From: Firmicutes bacterium UBA6806
GTDB taxonomy: Bacteria; Bacillota; Clostridia; Peptostreptococcales; Acidaminobacteraceae
NCBI GenBank assembly: GCA_002452745.1
Contig: DKFC01000014.1
Span: forward strand, 62,001 to 126,000
DNA: 64,000 bases
Reading direction: 5' to 3'
The notes beneath the pieces were generated by a model. It made no database searches and had not been told where the DNA came from. It saw nothing but the letters and a program-made list of their open reading frames with translations. Made by a program: the position numbers and the translations under genes. Of this stretch, positions 17,566 through 27,055 are shown in pieces; the first letter of the stretch is position 1, and each line of letters begins with the position of its first letter.

Positions 17566-19636
17566 TTTTTCCTCCTTCATTTTCCTCTTTATAGTCACAA
17601 TTTGGATTGTGACATTTTATATAATCTAGCTTCTTTGTTTTTTTATGAACTAGTATATCTCCACATTTTGGACACTTTTTATCAATTGGCTGATCCCATG
17701 AGACAAAGTTACAGTTAGGGAATTCTGAACAACCATAGAAAGTCTTTAGCTTTTTAGTCTTTCTCTCAATAATTTCACCAGTCTCACATTCAGGACATTT
17801 GATTCCAAGTGATTTTAAAATTGGTTTTGTATTATTGCAATCAGGATAGTTGGAACACGCTAAGAATTTGCCATATCTACCATGTCGAATAAGCATCATG
17901 CTTCCACATTTCTCGCATTCGATATCAGTCTCTTCAGTTAAATCCACTTTTTCGATGGCCTCGTCAGCATTTTTTAAAAGCGGATCAAAATCGCCATAAA
18001 AGCTCTTGATGACTTGCTTCCACGGCTCGTTGCCCTCTTCAATGCTATCAAAATGTTGCTCCATACTTGCAGTAAATGTCACATCGACGATTTCCGAAAA
18101 ATATTCACTCATGATTTCGTCAATGATAAAACCAAGCTCTGTTGGTTTTAAATTCTTCTTTTCCTTCTCCACATAACCTCTACTGAGTATTGTGGTGATG
18201 GTTGGTGCGTACGTACTCGGTCTGCCTATGCCTTTTTCTTCCATTTCTTTAACCAAAGATGCCTCTGTAAACCTTGCAGGCGGTTGGGTAAAGTGTTGAG
18301 ACTTACTGTGTTGTTTTACATCAAGAACATCGCCTTTAGCCAGTTCCGGAAGCAATTTATCACTTTGTTTGCTAAAAGTATAAACCTTCAAAAAACCTTC
18401 GAAAATAAGTTTGCTCCCCGTGGTCTTGAAGATGTATGCTCCAACACCGGCCTCCACCGAAAGTCCCTCAAATACAGCACTTGCCATCTGAGACGCAACA
18501 AACCGCGACCAGATGAGATCATAGAGTTTATACTGATCTTTGGTAAGGGATTCTTCAATTGACTCTGGAGACATTTCAACATAAGTCGGCCTAATAGCTT
18601 CATGGGCATCTTGCGCCTGTTTGGAAACCTTTGCCTTCTTCTCTTCACTGCCTAGATAAGCTTCTCCGTAATTTTCGTTAATAAATTCACGACATGCCGT
18701 TTTGGCAACGTCAGATATACGAACAGAATCTGTTCTCATATACGTAATAAGACCAATTGCGCCATGTCCTTTTACCGTGATACCTTCATACAACTGTTGT
18801 GCGAGCATCATGGTTTTTTTAGTTGTAAACCCAAAGCGGTTTGAAGCCTCCTGTTGCAGAGAACTCGTTATAAAAGGAGGCGATGGATGACGGTGTTTTT
18901 TCTTGGTCTCCACCTCGTTGATGATACAGCTCTCATTTGAAATTCCCTCAATAACAGCATCTATCTGAGCTTCATTATCAAGTTCAATTTTCCCACTTTT
19001 ATCACCATAAAAATCAAAAGAGACCAAGTCCTTCGCTTTACTTTGCGCATCAATTTCAAGTTTCCAAAACTCTTTTGGAACAAACGCCATAATCTCACGT
19101 TCTTTATCACAAATGAGCTTCGTTGCAACTGACTGCACTCTTCCGGCACTTAGACCCTTTTTTACTTTTCTCCATAATATAGGGCTGATCGAATATCCAA
19201 CAAGTCTATCAAGGACACGTCTTGCCTGCTGAGCATCCACTAATTTGATATCAATTTGTCGCGGATTCTTCACAGCTGCCTTAACAGCATCTTTTGTAAT
19301 CTCGTGAAAGGTAACACGACAAGGTTCATCTTCAGGGATTCCCAAAATATAGGCTAAATGCCAAGCAATAGCCTCACCTTCACGGTCGGGGTCAGTTGCG
19401 AGGTAAACTCGATCTGCTTTTTTTGCAGCTGACTTCAAGGATTTAATCAAGTCGCCTTTCCCGCGAATGTTGATGTAGTTGGGATCAAAATTATTTTCTA
19501 TGTCAACCCCCATTTTGCTCTTTGGCAAATCACGAACATGTCCAATAGATGCAATGACCTTGAAGGTCTTGCCCAAGAACTTTTCAATGGTTTTTGCCTT
19601 TGCTGGGGATTCAACGATTACTAAATTATAGGACAT
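17555..19636 (-). CDS. topA: DNA topoisomerase I (type IA)
   Basis: Relaxes negative supercoils by cutting one DNA strand. The Toprim domain begins LVIVESPAKAKTIEKFLG with DPDREGEAIAWHL at about 100-112. The catalytic tyrosine is in GLITYMRTDSVRIS. Three C-terminal tetracysteine zinc ribbons (CEKCG...CSNYPDC, CPECE...CSEFPNC, CPKCG...CHNPNC) follow. The start is ATG 19636, preceded by GGAGTG at 7 bases. The ATG at 19675 would add an unrelated tail. Length is 693 residues. Its own sigma-A promoter is visible upstream. Confidence 0.97.
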   Translation of the reverse strand: MSYNLVIVESPAKAKTIEKFLGKTFKVIASIGHVRDLPKSKMGVDIENNFDPNYINIRGKGDLIKSLKSAAKKADRVYLATDPDREGEAIAWHLAYILGIPEDEPCRVTFHEITKDAVKAAVKNPRQIDIKLVDAQQARRVLDRLVGYSISPILWRKVKKGLSAGRVQSVATKLICDKEREIMAFVPKEFWKLEIDAQSKAKDLVSFDFYGDKSGKIELDNEAQIDAVIEGISNESCIINEVETKKKHRHPSPPFITSSLQQEASNRFGFTTKKTMMLAQQLYEGITVKGHGAIGLITYMRTDSVRISDVAKTACREFINENYGEAYLGSEEKKAKVSKQAQDAHEAIRPTYVEMSPESIEESLTKDQYKLYDLIWSRFVASQMASAVFEGLSVEAGVGAYIFKTTGSKLIFEGFLKVYTFSKQSDKLLPELAKGDVLDVKQHSKSQHFTQPPARFTEASLVKEMEEKGIGRPSTYAPTITTILSRGYVEKEKKNLKPTELGFIIDEIMSEYFSEIVDVTFTASMEQHFDSIEEGNEPWKQVIKSFYGDFDPLLKNADEAIEKVDLTEETDIECEKCGSMMLIRHGRYGKFLACSNYPDCNNTKPILKSLGIKCPECETGEIIERKTKKLKTFYGCSEFPNCNFVSWDQPIDKKCPKCGDILVHKKTKKLDYIKCHNPNCDYKEENEGGKNAE

Positions 19637-19687
19637 ATTTGAACACTCCAATTTATTTTCCAGTTGTGCTATCAACTGTACCTAATA

Positions 19688-19716
19688 AATTTATATATAA
19701 AAATCAGTCTTGTCAA
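19688..19716 (-). promoter_or_regulatory. Sigma-A promoter for topA-codY
   Basis: TTGACA (19716-19711), 17 bases, TAAATT (19693-19688) on the minus strand. The leader also holds a CAGTTG/CAACTG inverted repeat at 19661-19678. Confidence 0.7.
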
Positions 19717-19723
19717 GTGTTTT

Positions 19724-20821
19724 CTATCTAATTTCTATCTCATTTATACTTACATATTCGCAATATTCATCCAGTACCAATTCCATAATTGCACTTTGCA
19801 TTCGGCCAGTATCCAGCTTTGTCTTCTCTTGAATCTGTTCAACTGTCAACCGTTTGAACTTTTTAAGTTCTTCGAGAATCAGTTTCGAATTTTCTGAAAT
19901 ATCTGATTGTTCGCTCTTTTTCGGTTGGCTGACTTTATCAAAATTTAGCATCGTTAAAATATCTTCAAAACGGATCAACGGCGTTGCGCCATCAAAAATA
20001 AGTTGATTGCTTCCCTTTGACGTATTGTGATAGATATTGCCTGGCAGAGCAAATATTTCTTTTCCGTATTCAGCTGCATATCTTGCAGTTATAAGCGAAC
20101 CACTCTTATGTGAGGCTTCTATGATAACCACCACATCCGCTAGCCCACAAATCAGTCTATTCCTCATGGGAAAATGGTATTTCATAGGCATTTCAGAAGC
20201 CCCCATTTCGGACAGAATCAACCCATCTTGCTTTAAGATTTTATGATATAGCGCCCTATGGCTAGATGGGTACGGCTGATTAACACCTGACGCCAACACC
20301 GCAGTGGCGTTTCCACCAGATTTCAAAACGCCTTCGTGCACAATGCCATCAATTCCAAGTGCCATACCACTAATGACATTGACTCCAGCCGCTCCCAGGA
20401 ATTCTCCAAGTTCGTAAGCTACGCGTTTTCCATAACTTGTCGGCTTTCGGGTGCCAACCACAGCAACATGATAAGGCGCATTAAAAAGGGATTTATTTCC
20501 CTTATAATAGATGATATCTGTCAAAGGTTCAAACATATTAAAGCGCTTCGGAAAGTAAATATTCGAGGGCACGAGATAATTTGTATCCAGTCGATTTAAA
20601 TTCTCCAGATGTTCCTTTACAGACTCTATAAATTGGTTCTTCAACACGCCAGTTGGCAGTTCCACCTCTGGCGAAATATCATAGTAGCTCCGATTGTTGT
20701 CCACATGATGCCAATTGATTAAATGATATGCCCTGAAATAATTCATAATTTTTTTGCGACTTTGTTTGCTAAGTGCAGTTAATTTATTTAAACACATATA
20801 GTTATACAGGTATTTATCCAT
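19724..20821 (-). CDS. dprA: DNA processing protein DprA (Smf)
   Basis: Loads RecA on incoming single-stranded DNA during natural transformation. It has a helical N-terminal region (about residues 1-75) and a Rossmann-like DNA-binding domain with VAVVGTRKPTSYGKRVAYEL and GVNVISGMALGIDGIVHEG (about 115-165). The C-terminal winged helix (about 305-360) has KFKRLTVEQIQEKTKLDTGR. ATG 20821 follows GGGAG. It lies 11 bases after yifB, so two competence-associated genes are adjacent. Confidence 0.95.
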   Translation of the reverse strand: MDKYLYNYMCLNKLTALSKQSRKKIMNYFRAYHLINWHHVDNNRSYYDISPEVELPTGVLKNQFIESVKEHLENLNRLDTNYLVPSNIYFPKRFNMFEPLTDIIYYKGNKSLFNAPYHVAVVGTRKPTSYGKRVAYELGEFLGAAGVNVISGMALGIDGIVHEGVLKSGGNATAVLASGVNQPYPSSHRALYHKILKQDGLILSEMGASEMPMKYHFPMRNRLICGLADVVVIIEASHKSGSLITARYAAEYGKEIFALPGNIYHNTSKGSNQLIFDGATPLIRFEDILTMLNFDKVSQPKKSEQSDISENSKLILEELKKFKRLTVEQIQEKTKLDTGRMQSAIMELVLDEYCEYVSINEIEIR

Positions 20822-20832
20822 CTAATACTCCC

Positions 20833-22338
20833 TTATAATGATTTCTTTAATCTCTCTAAATTTTGATATTGCATAGCTTCCATTATATGATGCCGTTCAA
20901 TCAATTGTACTGATTCCAAATCTGCAATTGTCCTGCTGATTTTTAAGAGCTTATCGTATCGTCGCATAGATAACTTCCCCTCACTATAATAGCGTGTCAT
21001 CATAGTCTTTGCCTCTTCTGACAAATTACAAAAACGGTTGATATCCCCCTTGCCCATCTTTGCATTTGGTACAGTCTGTCCACGGCCTCTCCTATGGTTC
21101 TCTGCCACTTGAATCCTTTCTCTGAGTTCACGAGAACTGCTGCACGCTTTTGAGTCCAGTGAAACCCGATCCATAAACAAATGCAGGTCGAATCTATCTA
21201 ATATCGGCCCAGATATTTTATTTAGATAACGCCTTATTTCATATATATTGCACATGCAGGACTGAGTGGCCGATAAATAATAGCCACAGCTACACGGATT
21301 CATAGTAGCGACGAGCATAAAACCAGCGGGAAAATCCGCCGTTCTCTGATTTCTCGTAATTTGAATTTTACCATTTACCATTGGCTCTCTCAGTGCCTCG
21401 ATAACTTCCTTTCGAAACTCTGGGAACTCATCCAGTATCAAAACGCCATTGTGTGCCTTTGATACTTCCCCTGGTTCAAGTTTGTTGCCGCCTCCAACCA
21501 GTGAGGGCCTCGTAATAGAATGATGTGGTGCTCTCACTGGTCTCAGTTCAACTAAATCATATGATGTGTTCTCATCTGACAAACTATATACTTTTGTCAG
21601 CTCTATTTTCTCCTGAAGAGTGAGTGTCGGCAAGATTGTGGCAATGCGCTCTGCAATCATCGTCTTGCCACAGCCAGGTGGACCGATGAGCAACATATTG
21701 AAAAAACCTGCCGCCGCTATTTCCACCGCTCTAATGGCCTGAGACTGCCCAATAATATCTTCAAAATCCATATCATAGTGCGGATTCTCCTTCTTCGGCA
21801 CGTTCCTATCTTCATATTCTATTAACCTTCCAGCTATCATATCTTTCATTAAAAGTTCCAGAGAGGCATATGGATAAAGTGCCAATCCCTCTACATATTT
21901 AGCTTCCGTCACATTTTCTGCCGGGCATACCACATGTGCTATGCCCGCCTTCTTAAACCCATCCAGCAAGCTCAAGATTCCCTTTACAGGCTTTATTTCG
22001 CCTACGAGCGACAATTCCCCTACAAAGGCAACGCTGTTCAAATAGGCGAAATTTGATTCAAATTCAGATGCCAAAATGCCCACTGCAATTGGCAAATCAA
22101 GATGAGATCCCTCTTTTCTAATATTGGCAGGTGACATATTTTGAGTAATCCTTTGATCTGGAAACTGATATCCCGCATTTTTTATAGCCGACCTCACACG
22201 CTCTTTGGATTCCTTTATGACCTGATTGGGCAGTCCCACAATCTGATGACTGGGAAGACCTCTGCTAATAAAGGTTTCAATCTCTATTGGAATCCCTTCT
22301 ATTCCATTTAACACCCCTGATATCGTCTTACTAATCAT
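20833..22338 (-). CDS. comM: YifB/ComM family Mg-chelatase-like AAA+ ATPase
   Basis: Hexameric helicase-like ATPase; ComM promotes branch migration in natural transformation. The N-terminal Lon-substrate-like domain (about residues 1-170) is followed by Walker A IGPPGCGKTMIAERI (about 215-229), Walker B GVLILDEFPEF (about 296-306) and the C-terminal Mg_chelatase_C region (about 400-500). Length (501 aa) is standard. A GGAGG site lies upstream of ATG 22338. It is co-directional with dprA and follows a terminator at the end of yraN. Confidence 0.93.
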   Translation of the reverse strand: MISKTISGVLNGIEGIPIEIETFISRGLPSHQIVGLPNQVIKESKERVRSAIKNAGYQFPDQRITQNMSPANIRKEGSHLDLPIAVGILASEFESNFAYLNSVAFVGELSLVGEIKPVKGILSLLDGFKKAGIAHVVCPAENVTEAKYVEGLALYPYASLELLMKDMIAGRLIEYEDRNVPKKENPHYDMDFEDIIGQSQAIRAVEIAAAGFFNMLLIGPPGCGKTMIAERIATILPTLTLQEKIELTKVYSLSDENTSYDLVELRPVRAPHHSITRPSLVGGGNKLEPGEVSKAHNGVLILDEFPEFRKEVIEALREPMVNGKIQITRNQRTADFPAGFMLVATMNPCSCGYYLSATQSCMCNIYEIRRYLNKISGPILDRFDLHLFMDRVSLDSKACSSSRELRERIQVAENHRRGRGQTVPNAKMGKGDINRFCNLSEEAKTMMTRYYSEGKLSMRRYDKLLKISRTIADLESVQLIERHHIMEAMQYQNLERLKKSL

Positions 22339-22426
22339 CTCTTAACATGCCTCCACTTTTAATATTATCCAATTTGAAATTACACATTTTAAATATTTTT
22401 CTATTTATTTACATTTTACCATAAAA

Positions 22427-22450
22427 AAAATGCCTACTCAAAGACATTTT
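22427..22450 (-). terminator. Terminator overlapping the yraN stop codon
   Basis: On the minus strand AAAATGTC, an 8-base loop and GGCATTTT form an 8-bp stem (one G-T pair) followed by a run of T. The stem and loop use the last codons and stop of yraN. Confidence 0.75.
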
Positions 22451-22799
22451 CAAGCCATTCGTAATTTATATCATCCTGCACCGCAGATGTGATTCCTAAA
22501 AAGGATATTTTATACTGGATATAGGCCTGTTTTTCCGCAACATACGACATTGCCGAATACCGCATAGCCTTGAGTTTTGAAGCCGTTAGAGCCTCCTTTG
22601 GCGAACCGTATTTGAGGCTCCTCCTGTATTTGACTTCCACAAAATAATATATTCCATCCAGATAGGCGACGATATCTATTTCACCGCGCGGTGTGTAGTG
22701 ATTTTTTTCAACAATTTCATAACCCCTTTGAGTCAGCCACGCTTCAGCCAATTCCTCACCGTGGGTTCCTATCTTCCGCTTATTCTTCAGATCCATCAT
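22434..22799 (-). CDS. yraN: UPF0102 family protein YraN (endonuclease-like fold)
   Basis: A 121-residue protein of the restriction-endonuclease-like superfamily. GTHGEELAEAWLTQRGYEIV and the PRGEIDIVAYLDGIYYFVEV stretch contain the conserved E-D-ExK-type positions (E10, D43, E56, K58 region). Substrate is unknown. It lies beside rnhB in many genomes and overlaps the upstream ylqH-like gene by 4 bases (ATGA), indicating coupling. The terminator at its 3' end closes the rbgA operon. Confidence 0.9.
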   Translation of the reverse strand: MMDLKNKRKIGTHGEELAEAWLTQRGYEIVEKNHYTPRGEIDIVAYLDGIYYFVEVKYRRSLKYGSPKEALTASKLKAMRYSAMSYVAEKQAYIQYKISFLGITSAVQDDINYEWLENVFE

Positions 22800-23065
22800 C
22801 GTCTTCCCTTGCCTTTGTCCATTGCCCCAATAAAAACCAACACTTCAGCTACAACTTCATAGAGCTCATATGGAATTTCATCTCCAAGTTCTAAATGTTG
22901 GAGTTGGCGTGACAGTTTTTCATCTTCGTAAATTGGAATTTCACGTTCCTGAGCCGTCTTGATGATGTTTTCAGCAACGATGCCCAGCCCCTTTGCAATC
23001 ATTTGAGGTGCCGCATCTCTCTGTGGATCAAATCTAAGCGCTGCAGCCATCTTCTTTTTATCCAC
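22796..23065 (-). CDS. ylqH: FlhB C-terminal-domain homologue (YlqH-like)
   Basis: An 89-residue protein equal to the cytoplasmic C-terminal domain of FlhB/YscU without its membrane part: AAALRFDPQRDAAPQMIAKG, then ENIIKTAQEREIPIYEDEKL. The autocleavage NPTH motif of FlhB is not present. The start is GTG 23065, with AAAGGGGAT just upstream. A TTG at 23086 is the alternative. It sits next to a FliK-like gene, as in B. subtilis ylqG-ylqH, away from the flagellar operon. Role unknown. Confidence 0.88.
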   Translation of the reverse strand: MDKKKMAAALRFDPQRDAAPQMIAKGLGIVAENIIKTAQEREIPIYEDEKLSRQLQHLELGDEIPYELYEVVAEVLVFIGAMDKGKGRR

Positions 23066-23106
23066 ATTTATCCCCTTTCTATCCAAATTTAACCATTGGC
23101 GTTTGC

Positions 23107-24762
23107 TTAAATTCTCAAGTCCAAAAGTCCCATTTTAGGTGCTTCCTCCAGTTCAAAAGAGGCATCTGATTCCACAGTAAATCTCAGCTTTACATTTTTC
23201 GAATCAAGTTGAGATTTTAATATCTCATCATTTCCCTCGAAATAATCTTTGATTGCCTCCGTCTTCAGTTTGAAATTCAGCGTATAGTAATCCTTCTTTT
23301 TTTCGATAAGGCATCTGACTTCTTCGAGATTTTGTGTTTTTAACGCCACCAAGATGGTATAATCTTCTTCTGGGTCACCTTTCTTTTTCCTTCTATAATA
23401 TAACTCCACTGTGTGAAGTTCAGACTCAATTTCAACGGGCATCTGGATAAAAAAAAGCGGTTCATTTATCTGTTTTGCAATTTGACTTCCCTCTTTGATA
23501 AACACAATTTCCTTATCGAGCTTCATCCTCGTTTCTTCTTCGCCAGTGGCTTTATTTAAAATATTAGCCAGAGTCATCAGCCGCTCTACATCATCACCCT
23601 CTTGATTCAATAGCATAGAAATTTCCTGTAGTGCTTCATCTGGAAGACTCATGCTATTAATCAATTTAACCAAATTTGTAAAACTTTGACCTATACTCTG
23701 CTCATCTCCTCTTAATTGAAGCGCCAAATAAAGATTTTTAAAAGTCAACTCAATTTCGCTCTTAGTCATCAAAGCATCAACTTCTAAATCAAATGCCTGT
23801 GCCAGCTTCAACATCCCCTCTTTTAAAGCCGTCTCTGAGGATTTTTCCAAGTCGCCAACGAGTTCACCAATCATGGAGCGAATTGTTTCCAGTTCTCCTT
23901 TTTCTCTTGGTTGTGATGCATCCCCTTTTAAATCATTCAGCTCTGCCTTTACATGTTCATCCAATTTCACACCATCTGACCCAGTTTTAACGACGGGAGG
24001 CCTTTCTGTCTCGCCTGTATTTAGGTCGACCTTTGTACTAAATTGATCCATTTCTGGCTCTGATTTAACAGGGAGTTCAGCTTTGTCAGTCATCTGAAGA
24101 GGATTTGATTCAGCGGAAGCTGGCACATTCTTGGCCGTTGGGATTGCCATCTCAGGTCCCGCCACATCTGCCCCTCCTGTTGCCTCAGCTGATGTCGGTG
24201 ACATTTTCATCGATATGGTGGATTCAGCACTTTCTCCCCGCGGGACTTCAGATGCATTTTTCAAAAGTTCCAATACATTTTCTTTAATGGCCTTTTCCAC
24301 ATCAATGCTCTCCACTCCCGTTTCAGCGATTGCCATTTCAGATAGAAAAATCTTAATTGTCCCCATGTTCTGTTTCATCGTATTAAAATTTTGCTGTGTC
24401 AAAGGCACTGAAAATTTAAGCATCGCCTCTACAATTTCACGGCTGCCTGAATCTCCATTAAACTTCATCAACACGTCATCCACCATCTCTGTTTGAGCAG
24501 TTTCTGAATTGACAGTCGCTAGAAGCGTCCCATCACGCATGCCTGTAATCAATAGATTTACCTTTTGATTTAACACAAATGGTGTCCCCGACTCGTTTAG
24601 CAGGTTCAGCGACGTCCCATTTTGTAAAATTGTAATCCGATTCCCCTCAACGGCAGTGACAACTCCCGACACGCTCTTTCCAACCAAATTTGAGTAGGGA
24701 ATACTTCTGGACTTATCCGCAGTTAAGGCATTTATCATCACTTGATTACTGGTAACCCTCAT
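23107..24762 (-). CDS. ylqG: FliK-like protein (YlqG-like) with C-terminal hook-length-control domain
   Basis: A 551-residue protein with an N-terminal beta-rich segment (about residues 20-95, NLVGKSVSGVVTAVEGNRIT), a long low-complexity linker (about 150-290) and a C-terminal Flg_hook-like domain (about 430-530). The C-terminal domain has ELHTVELYYRRKKKGDPEED. It differs from the true fliK of the flagellar operon and lies directly before the FlhB-domain gene. The two therefore form a mini ruler/switch-like pair. ATG 24762 has a GAGGTGAAAG site. Function unknown; assignment is by domain and position. Confidence 0.8.
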   Translation of the reverse strand: MRVTSNQVMINALTADKSRSIPYSNLVGKSVSGVVTAVEGNRITILQNGTSLNLLNESGTPFVLNQKVNLLITGMRDGTLLATVNSETAQTEMVDDVLMKFNGDSGSREIVEAMLKFSVPLTQQNFNTMKQNMGTIKIFLSEMAIAETGVESIDVEKAIKENVLELLKNASEVPRGESAESTISMKMSPTSAEATGGADVAGPEMAIPTAKNVPASAESNPLQMTDKAELPVKSEPEMDQFSTKVDLNTGETERPPVVKTGSDGVKLDEHVKAELNDLKGDASQPREKGELETIRSMIGELVGDLEKSSETALKEGMLKLAQAFDLEVDALMTKSEIELTFKNLYLALQLRGDEQSIGQSFTNLVKLINSMSLPDEALQEISMLLNQEGDDVERLMTLANILNKATGEEETRMKLDKEIVFIKEGSQIAKQINEPLFFIQMPVEIESELHTVELYYRRKKKGDPEEDYTILVALKTQNLEEVRCLIEKKKDYYTLNFKLKTEAIKDYFEGNDEILKSQLDSKNVKLRFTVESDASFELEEAPKMGLLDLRI

Positions 24763-24794
24763 CTTTCACCTCTTCATTCAAAACGGGATATTTC

Positions 24795-25595
24795 CTAAAG
24801 AAAGGGCTTCACAAAAGTTCGTCTGTGAAGTGGTGTCAAACCAAACTTGCGAATGCCCTCATAATGAGCATCTGTCCCATACCCCATGTTGGTATCAAAG
24901 CCATAATGAGGGTATGTCATATGAACGGATTGCATCACTCTATCCCGTGTAACTTTAGCCAAAATAGAAGCTGCCGCTATGGAGGCACTTTTTGAATCCC
25001 CTTTGACAATACCAAGTTGTGGTGTTTCCAGCTCATGAATTTCAAGTGCATCCAACAACAAAAAATCTGGATTTACCGTTGCCTTTAACGATTCAATGGC
25101 ACGTTTCATCGCCAATTTCGTGGCGTTCAAAATATTGATTTCATCTATTTCTTCATGTGAGGCCATGCCAATGCCATAACCAGAAGCATTCGACACAATC
25201 AGATCATAGAATTGTTCTCTTTGTGTTGCATTTAGTTTTTTAGAGTCATTGATTCCAAAATAATCTGTCTCTTCATCTAACACGACCACTGCTGCAACCA
25301 CCGGCCCAATTAATGGCCCTCTCCCCGCTTCGTCCAGTCCTGCAATGACCTTAAAACCCTTTTGTTTTAAGTCATTTTCGTATTCATACATGCGTTTCAT
25401 TCGCTCACGCTCACTTAAATACGCGGTGTACTTTCGACTCAATTGCTTGACGATTGTTTGAACGGTTTTTCTTGTGTCCACTTCAAGCAAGGCAACCAGT
25501 TCAGCATACTCAGTTATCTCTATAGACTCAATAAGCCCCTTAATTTCTCGAGTTCCCTTGGCGTTTTTTACTTTTTCAATCATTTCATCTGTCAT
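24795..25595 (-). CDS. rnhB: Ribonuclease HII
   Basis: Cuts RNA in RNA-DNA hybrids and removes misincorporated ribonucleotides. An N-terminal extension (about residues 1-80) precedes the catalytic domain, which starts IAGLDEAGRGPLIGPVVAA with the catalytic D88-E89. A further acidic residue lies in LLLDALEI. ATG 25595 lacks a strong ribosome site (AAGTGAT only). It follows rbgA by 60 bases and precedes ylqG, the same order as in B. subtilis. Confidence 0.96.
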   Translation of the reverse strand: MTDEMIEKVKNAKGTREIKGLIESIEITEYAELVALLEVDTRKTVQTIVKQLSRKYTAYLSERERMKRMYEYENDLKQKGFKVIAGLDEAGRGPLIGPVVAAVVVLDEETDYFGINDSKKLNATQREQFYDLIVSNASGYGIGMASHEEIDEINILNATKLAMKRAIESLKATVNPDFLLLDALEIHELETPQLGIVKGDSKSASIAAASILAKVTRDRVMQSVHMTYPHYGFDTNMGYGTDAHYEGIRKFGLTPLHRRTFVKPFL

Positions 25596-25655
25596 ATCAC
25601 TTGTCCATCTCTTATCTCATCAGCAAATTATTCGCTATCGAATCCAATATTTTAT

Positions 25656-26552
25656 TTATAACGACTCACTTGTTTCATCGGCTAATTCCTCTTCGGACTT
25701 TAGCGCTAGATCAAGTGGGCTCTCCAATGTGATTTTTCCCATGATTCCCTTTCTGAATTCATCGAGTAAAATCCGTGCTACTTTTTCATAGTCCACTTCG
25801 TTACCTCTCATTAAACAACCACGTTTACGACCTATTTCTTCCATGATAACCACGGGTTCTATTTTTTCTTCCAGCTTGTAACGATCGTAAAGGGCTTCCG
25901 GATACGCCCCAATCAAGAGATTGATTAAATGAAAGGCAATGTCTTCCACATTGAGAATCTCATCCTTAATTGCACCGGAACAAGCGAGTTTAATCCCCTG
26001 CATGTCTTCCTCTATTTTAGGCCACAAAATACCGGGAGTATCAAACAATTCAATTTCTTTATTGATGCGTATCCATTGTTTTCCCTTCGTAACCCCAGGT
26101 TTATTTCCCGTTACCGCTGCATTGCGTCCTGCCATTTTGTTAATCAGCGACGATTTCCCCACATTTGGGATGCCCACAATCATAATCCGAATAGGTCTTA
26201 TCAGCCTTCCTTGGCTAATCGCTTTATCTGTAATATCCTTACACTCAATTTTGATTTCGGCTAAAAGCTGATTGACATTTTGCCCTGTCAGAGAATTAAT
26301 AGGGATCGCCTTTATGCCCTTTTCTGCATAGTATTCCACCCACAACCTTGTCTTTGCAGGATCAGCCAAGTCAGACTTATTTAAAGCCACAACTCTCTTT
26401 TTCCCATTTAATAGTGCATCGAATTGAGGATTTCTACTACTGATGGGAATTCTAGCGTCCATCAATTCAATTGCCACATCCACTAGCTTTAGATTTGCCT
26501 GTATCAAATCCTTTGTTTTTTTCATATGCCCAGGATACCAATTTATACTCAT
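25656..26552 (-). CDS. rbgA: Ribosome biogenesis GTPase RbgA (YlqF)
   Basis: Circularly permuted GTPase needed for late assembly of the 50S subunit. It begins INWYPGHMKKTKDLIQANLK. The G4 motif NKSDLAD (about residue 57) precedes the Walker A GIPNVGKSSLINKM (about 127-140) and DTPG, the permuted order typical of this family. A C-terminal RNA-binding region follows. ATG 26552 has an AAAGGAAA site. A sigma-A promoter at 26599-26626 serves this gene and probably rnhB through yraN. Confidence 0.95.
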   Translation of the reverse strand: MSINWYPGHMKKTKDLIQANLKLVDVAIELMDARIPISSRNPQFDALLNGKKRVVALNKSDLADPAKTRLWVEYYAEKGIKAIPINSLTGQNVNQLLAEIKIECKDITDKAISQGRLIRPIRIMIVGIPNVGKSSLINKMAGRNAAVTGNKPGVTKGKQWIRINKEIELFDTPGILWPKIEEDMQGIKLACSGAIKDEILNVEDIAFHLINLLIGAYPEALYDRYKLEEKIEPVVIMEEIGRKRGCLMRGNEVDYEKVARILLDEFRKGIMGKITLESPLDLALKSEEELADETSESL

Positions 26553-26598
26553 CTATAATTTCCTTTCATTATTCCAACCTCAGAGGGTTACTCACAAC

Positions 26599-26626
26599 AT
26601 TATACCACATCTCACATCACACTCAA
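26599..26626 (-). promoter_or_regulatory. Sigma-A promoter for rbgA operon
   Basis: TTGAGT (26626-26621), 16 bases, TATAAT (26604-26599) on the minus strand, just past the rplS terminator. Confidence 0.65.
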
Positions 26627-26663
26627 AATGAACGGGTCAGCACTTCTATTGAACATAAAAAAA

Positions 26664-26683
26664 GAAACCCGTTAACGGATTTC
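26664..26683 (-). terminator. Terminator of rplS
   Basis: GAAATCCG-TTAA-CGGGTTTC on the minus strand, an 8-bp stem with one G-T pair, followed by seven T residues. It lies 15 bases after the rplS stop. Confidence 0.9.
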
Positions 26684-26698
26684 TCTTCTAAGCAGTCA

Positions 26699-27055
26699 TT
26701 ATCTACTAGCTCTTTTTTCTTTTACTTTAGCCGCTTTACCAACTCTGTCTCTCAAGTAGTTAAGTCTAGCTCTTCTGACTCTACCTTCTCTTACAACTTC
26801 AATTTTTTCAATTTTAGGAGAATGTAAAGGCAATGTTTTTTCAACACCACATCCGTAAGAAATTTTTCTTACAGTGAAAGTTTCAGCAATTCCGCCGTTT
26901 TGTCTTTTCATGACAATACCTTCGAAAATCTGAATTCTTTCTCTTTTTCCCTCAATAACGCGAAGATGTACTTTTACAGTATCGCCTACGTTAAAAGGAG
27001 TGATGTCTTTTTTGAGTTGTTCGTTCTCAATTGTTTTGATAATGTTCTGATTCAT
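26699..27055 (-). CDS. rplS: 50S ribosomal protein L19
   Basis: A 118-residue ribosomal protein at the subunit interface. Conserved stretches FNVGDTVKVHLRVIEGKRER, FEGIVMKRQNGG and ETFTVRKISYGCGVEKTLPL are all present. The start ATG 27055 has an AAAGGAAG site. It has its own sigma-A promoter inside the end of trmD and its own terminator, so it is a separate unit although it follows trmD as in Bacillus. Confidence 0.98.
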   Translation of the reverse strand: MNQNIIKTIENEQLKKDITPFNVGDTVKVHLRVIEGKRERIQIFEGIVMKRQNGGIAETFTVRKISYGCGVEKTLPLHSPKIEKIEVVREGRVRRARLNYLRDRVGKAAKVKEKRASR

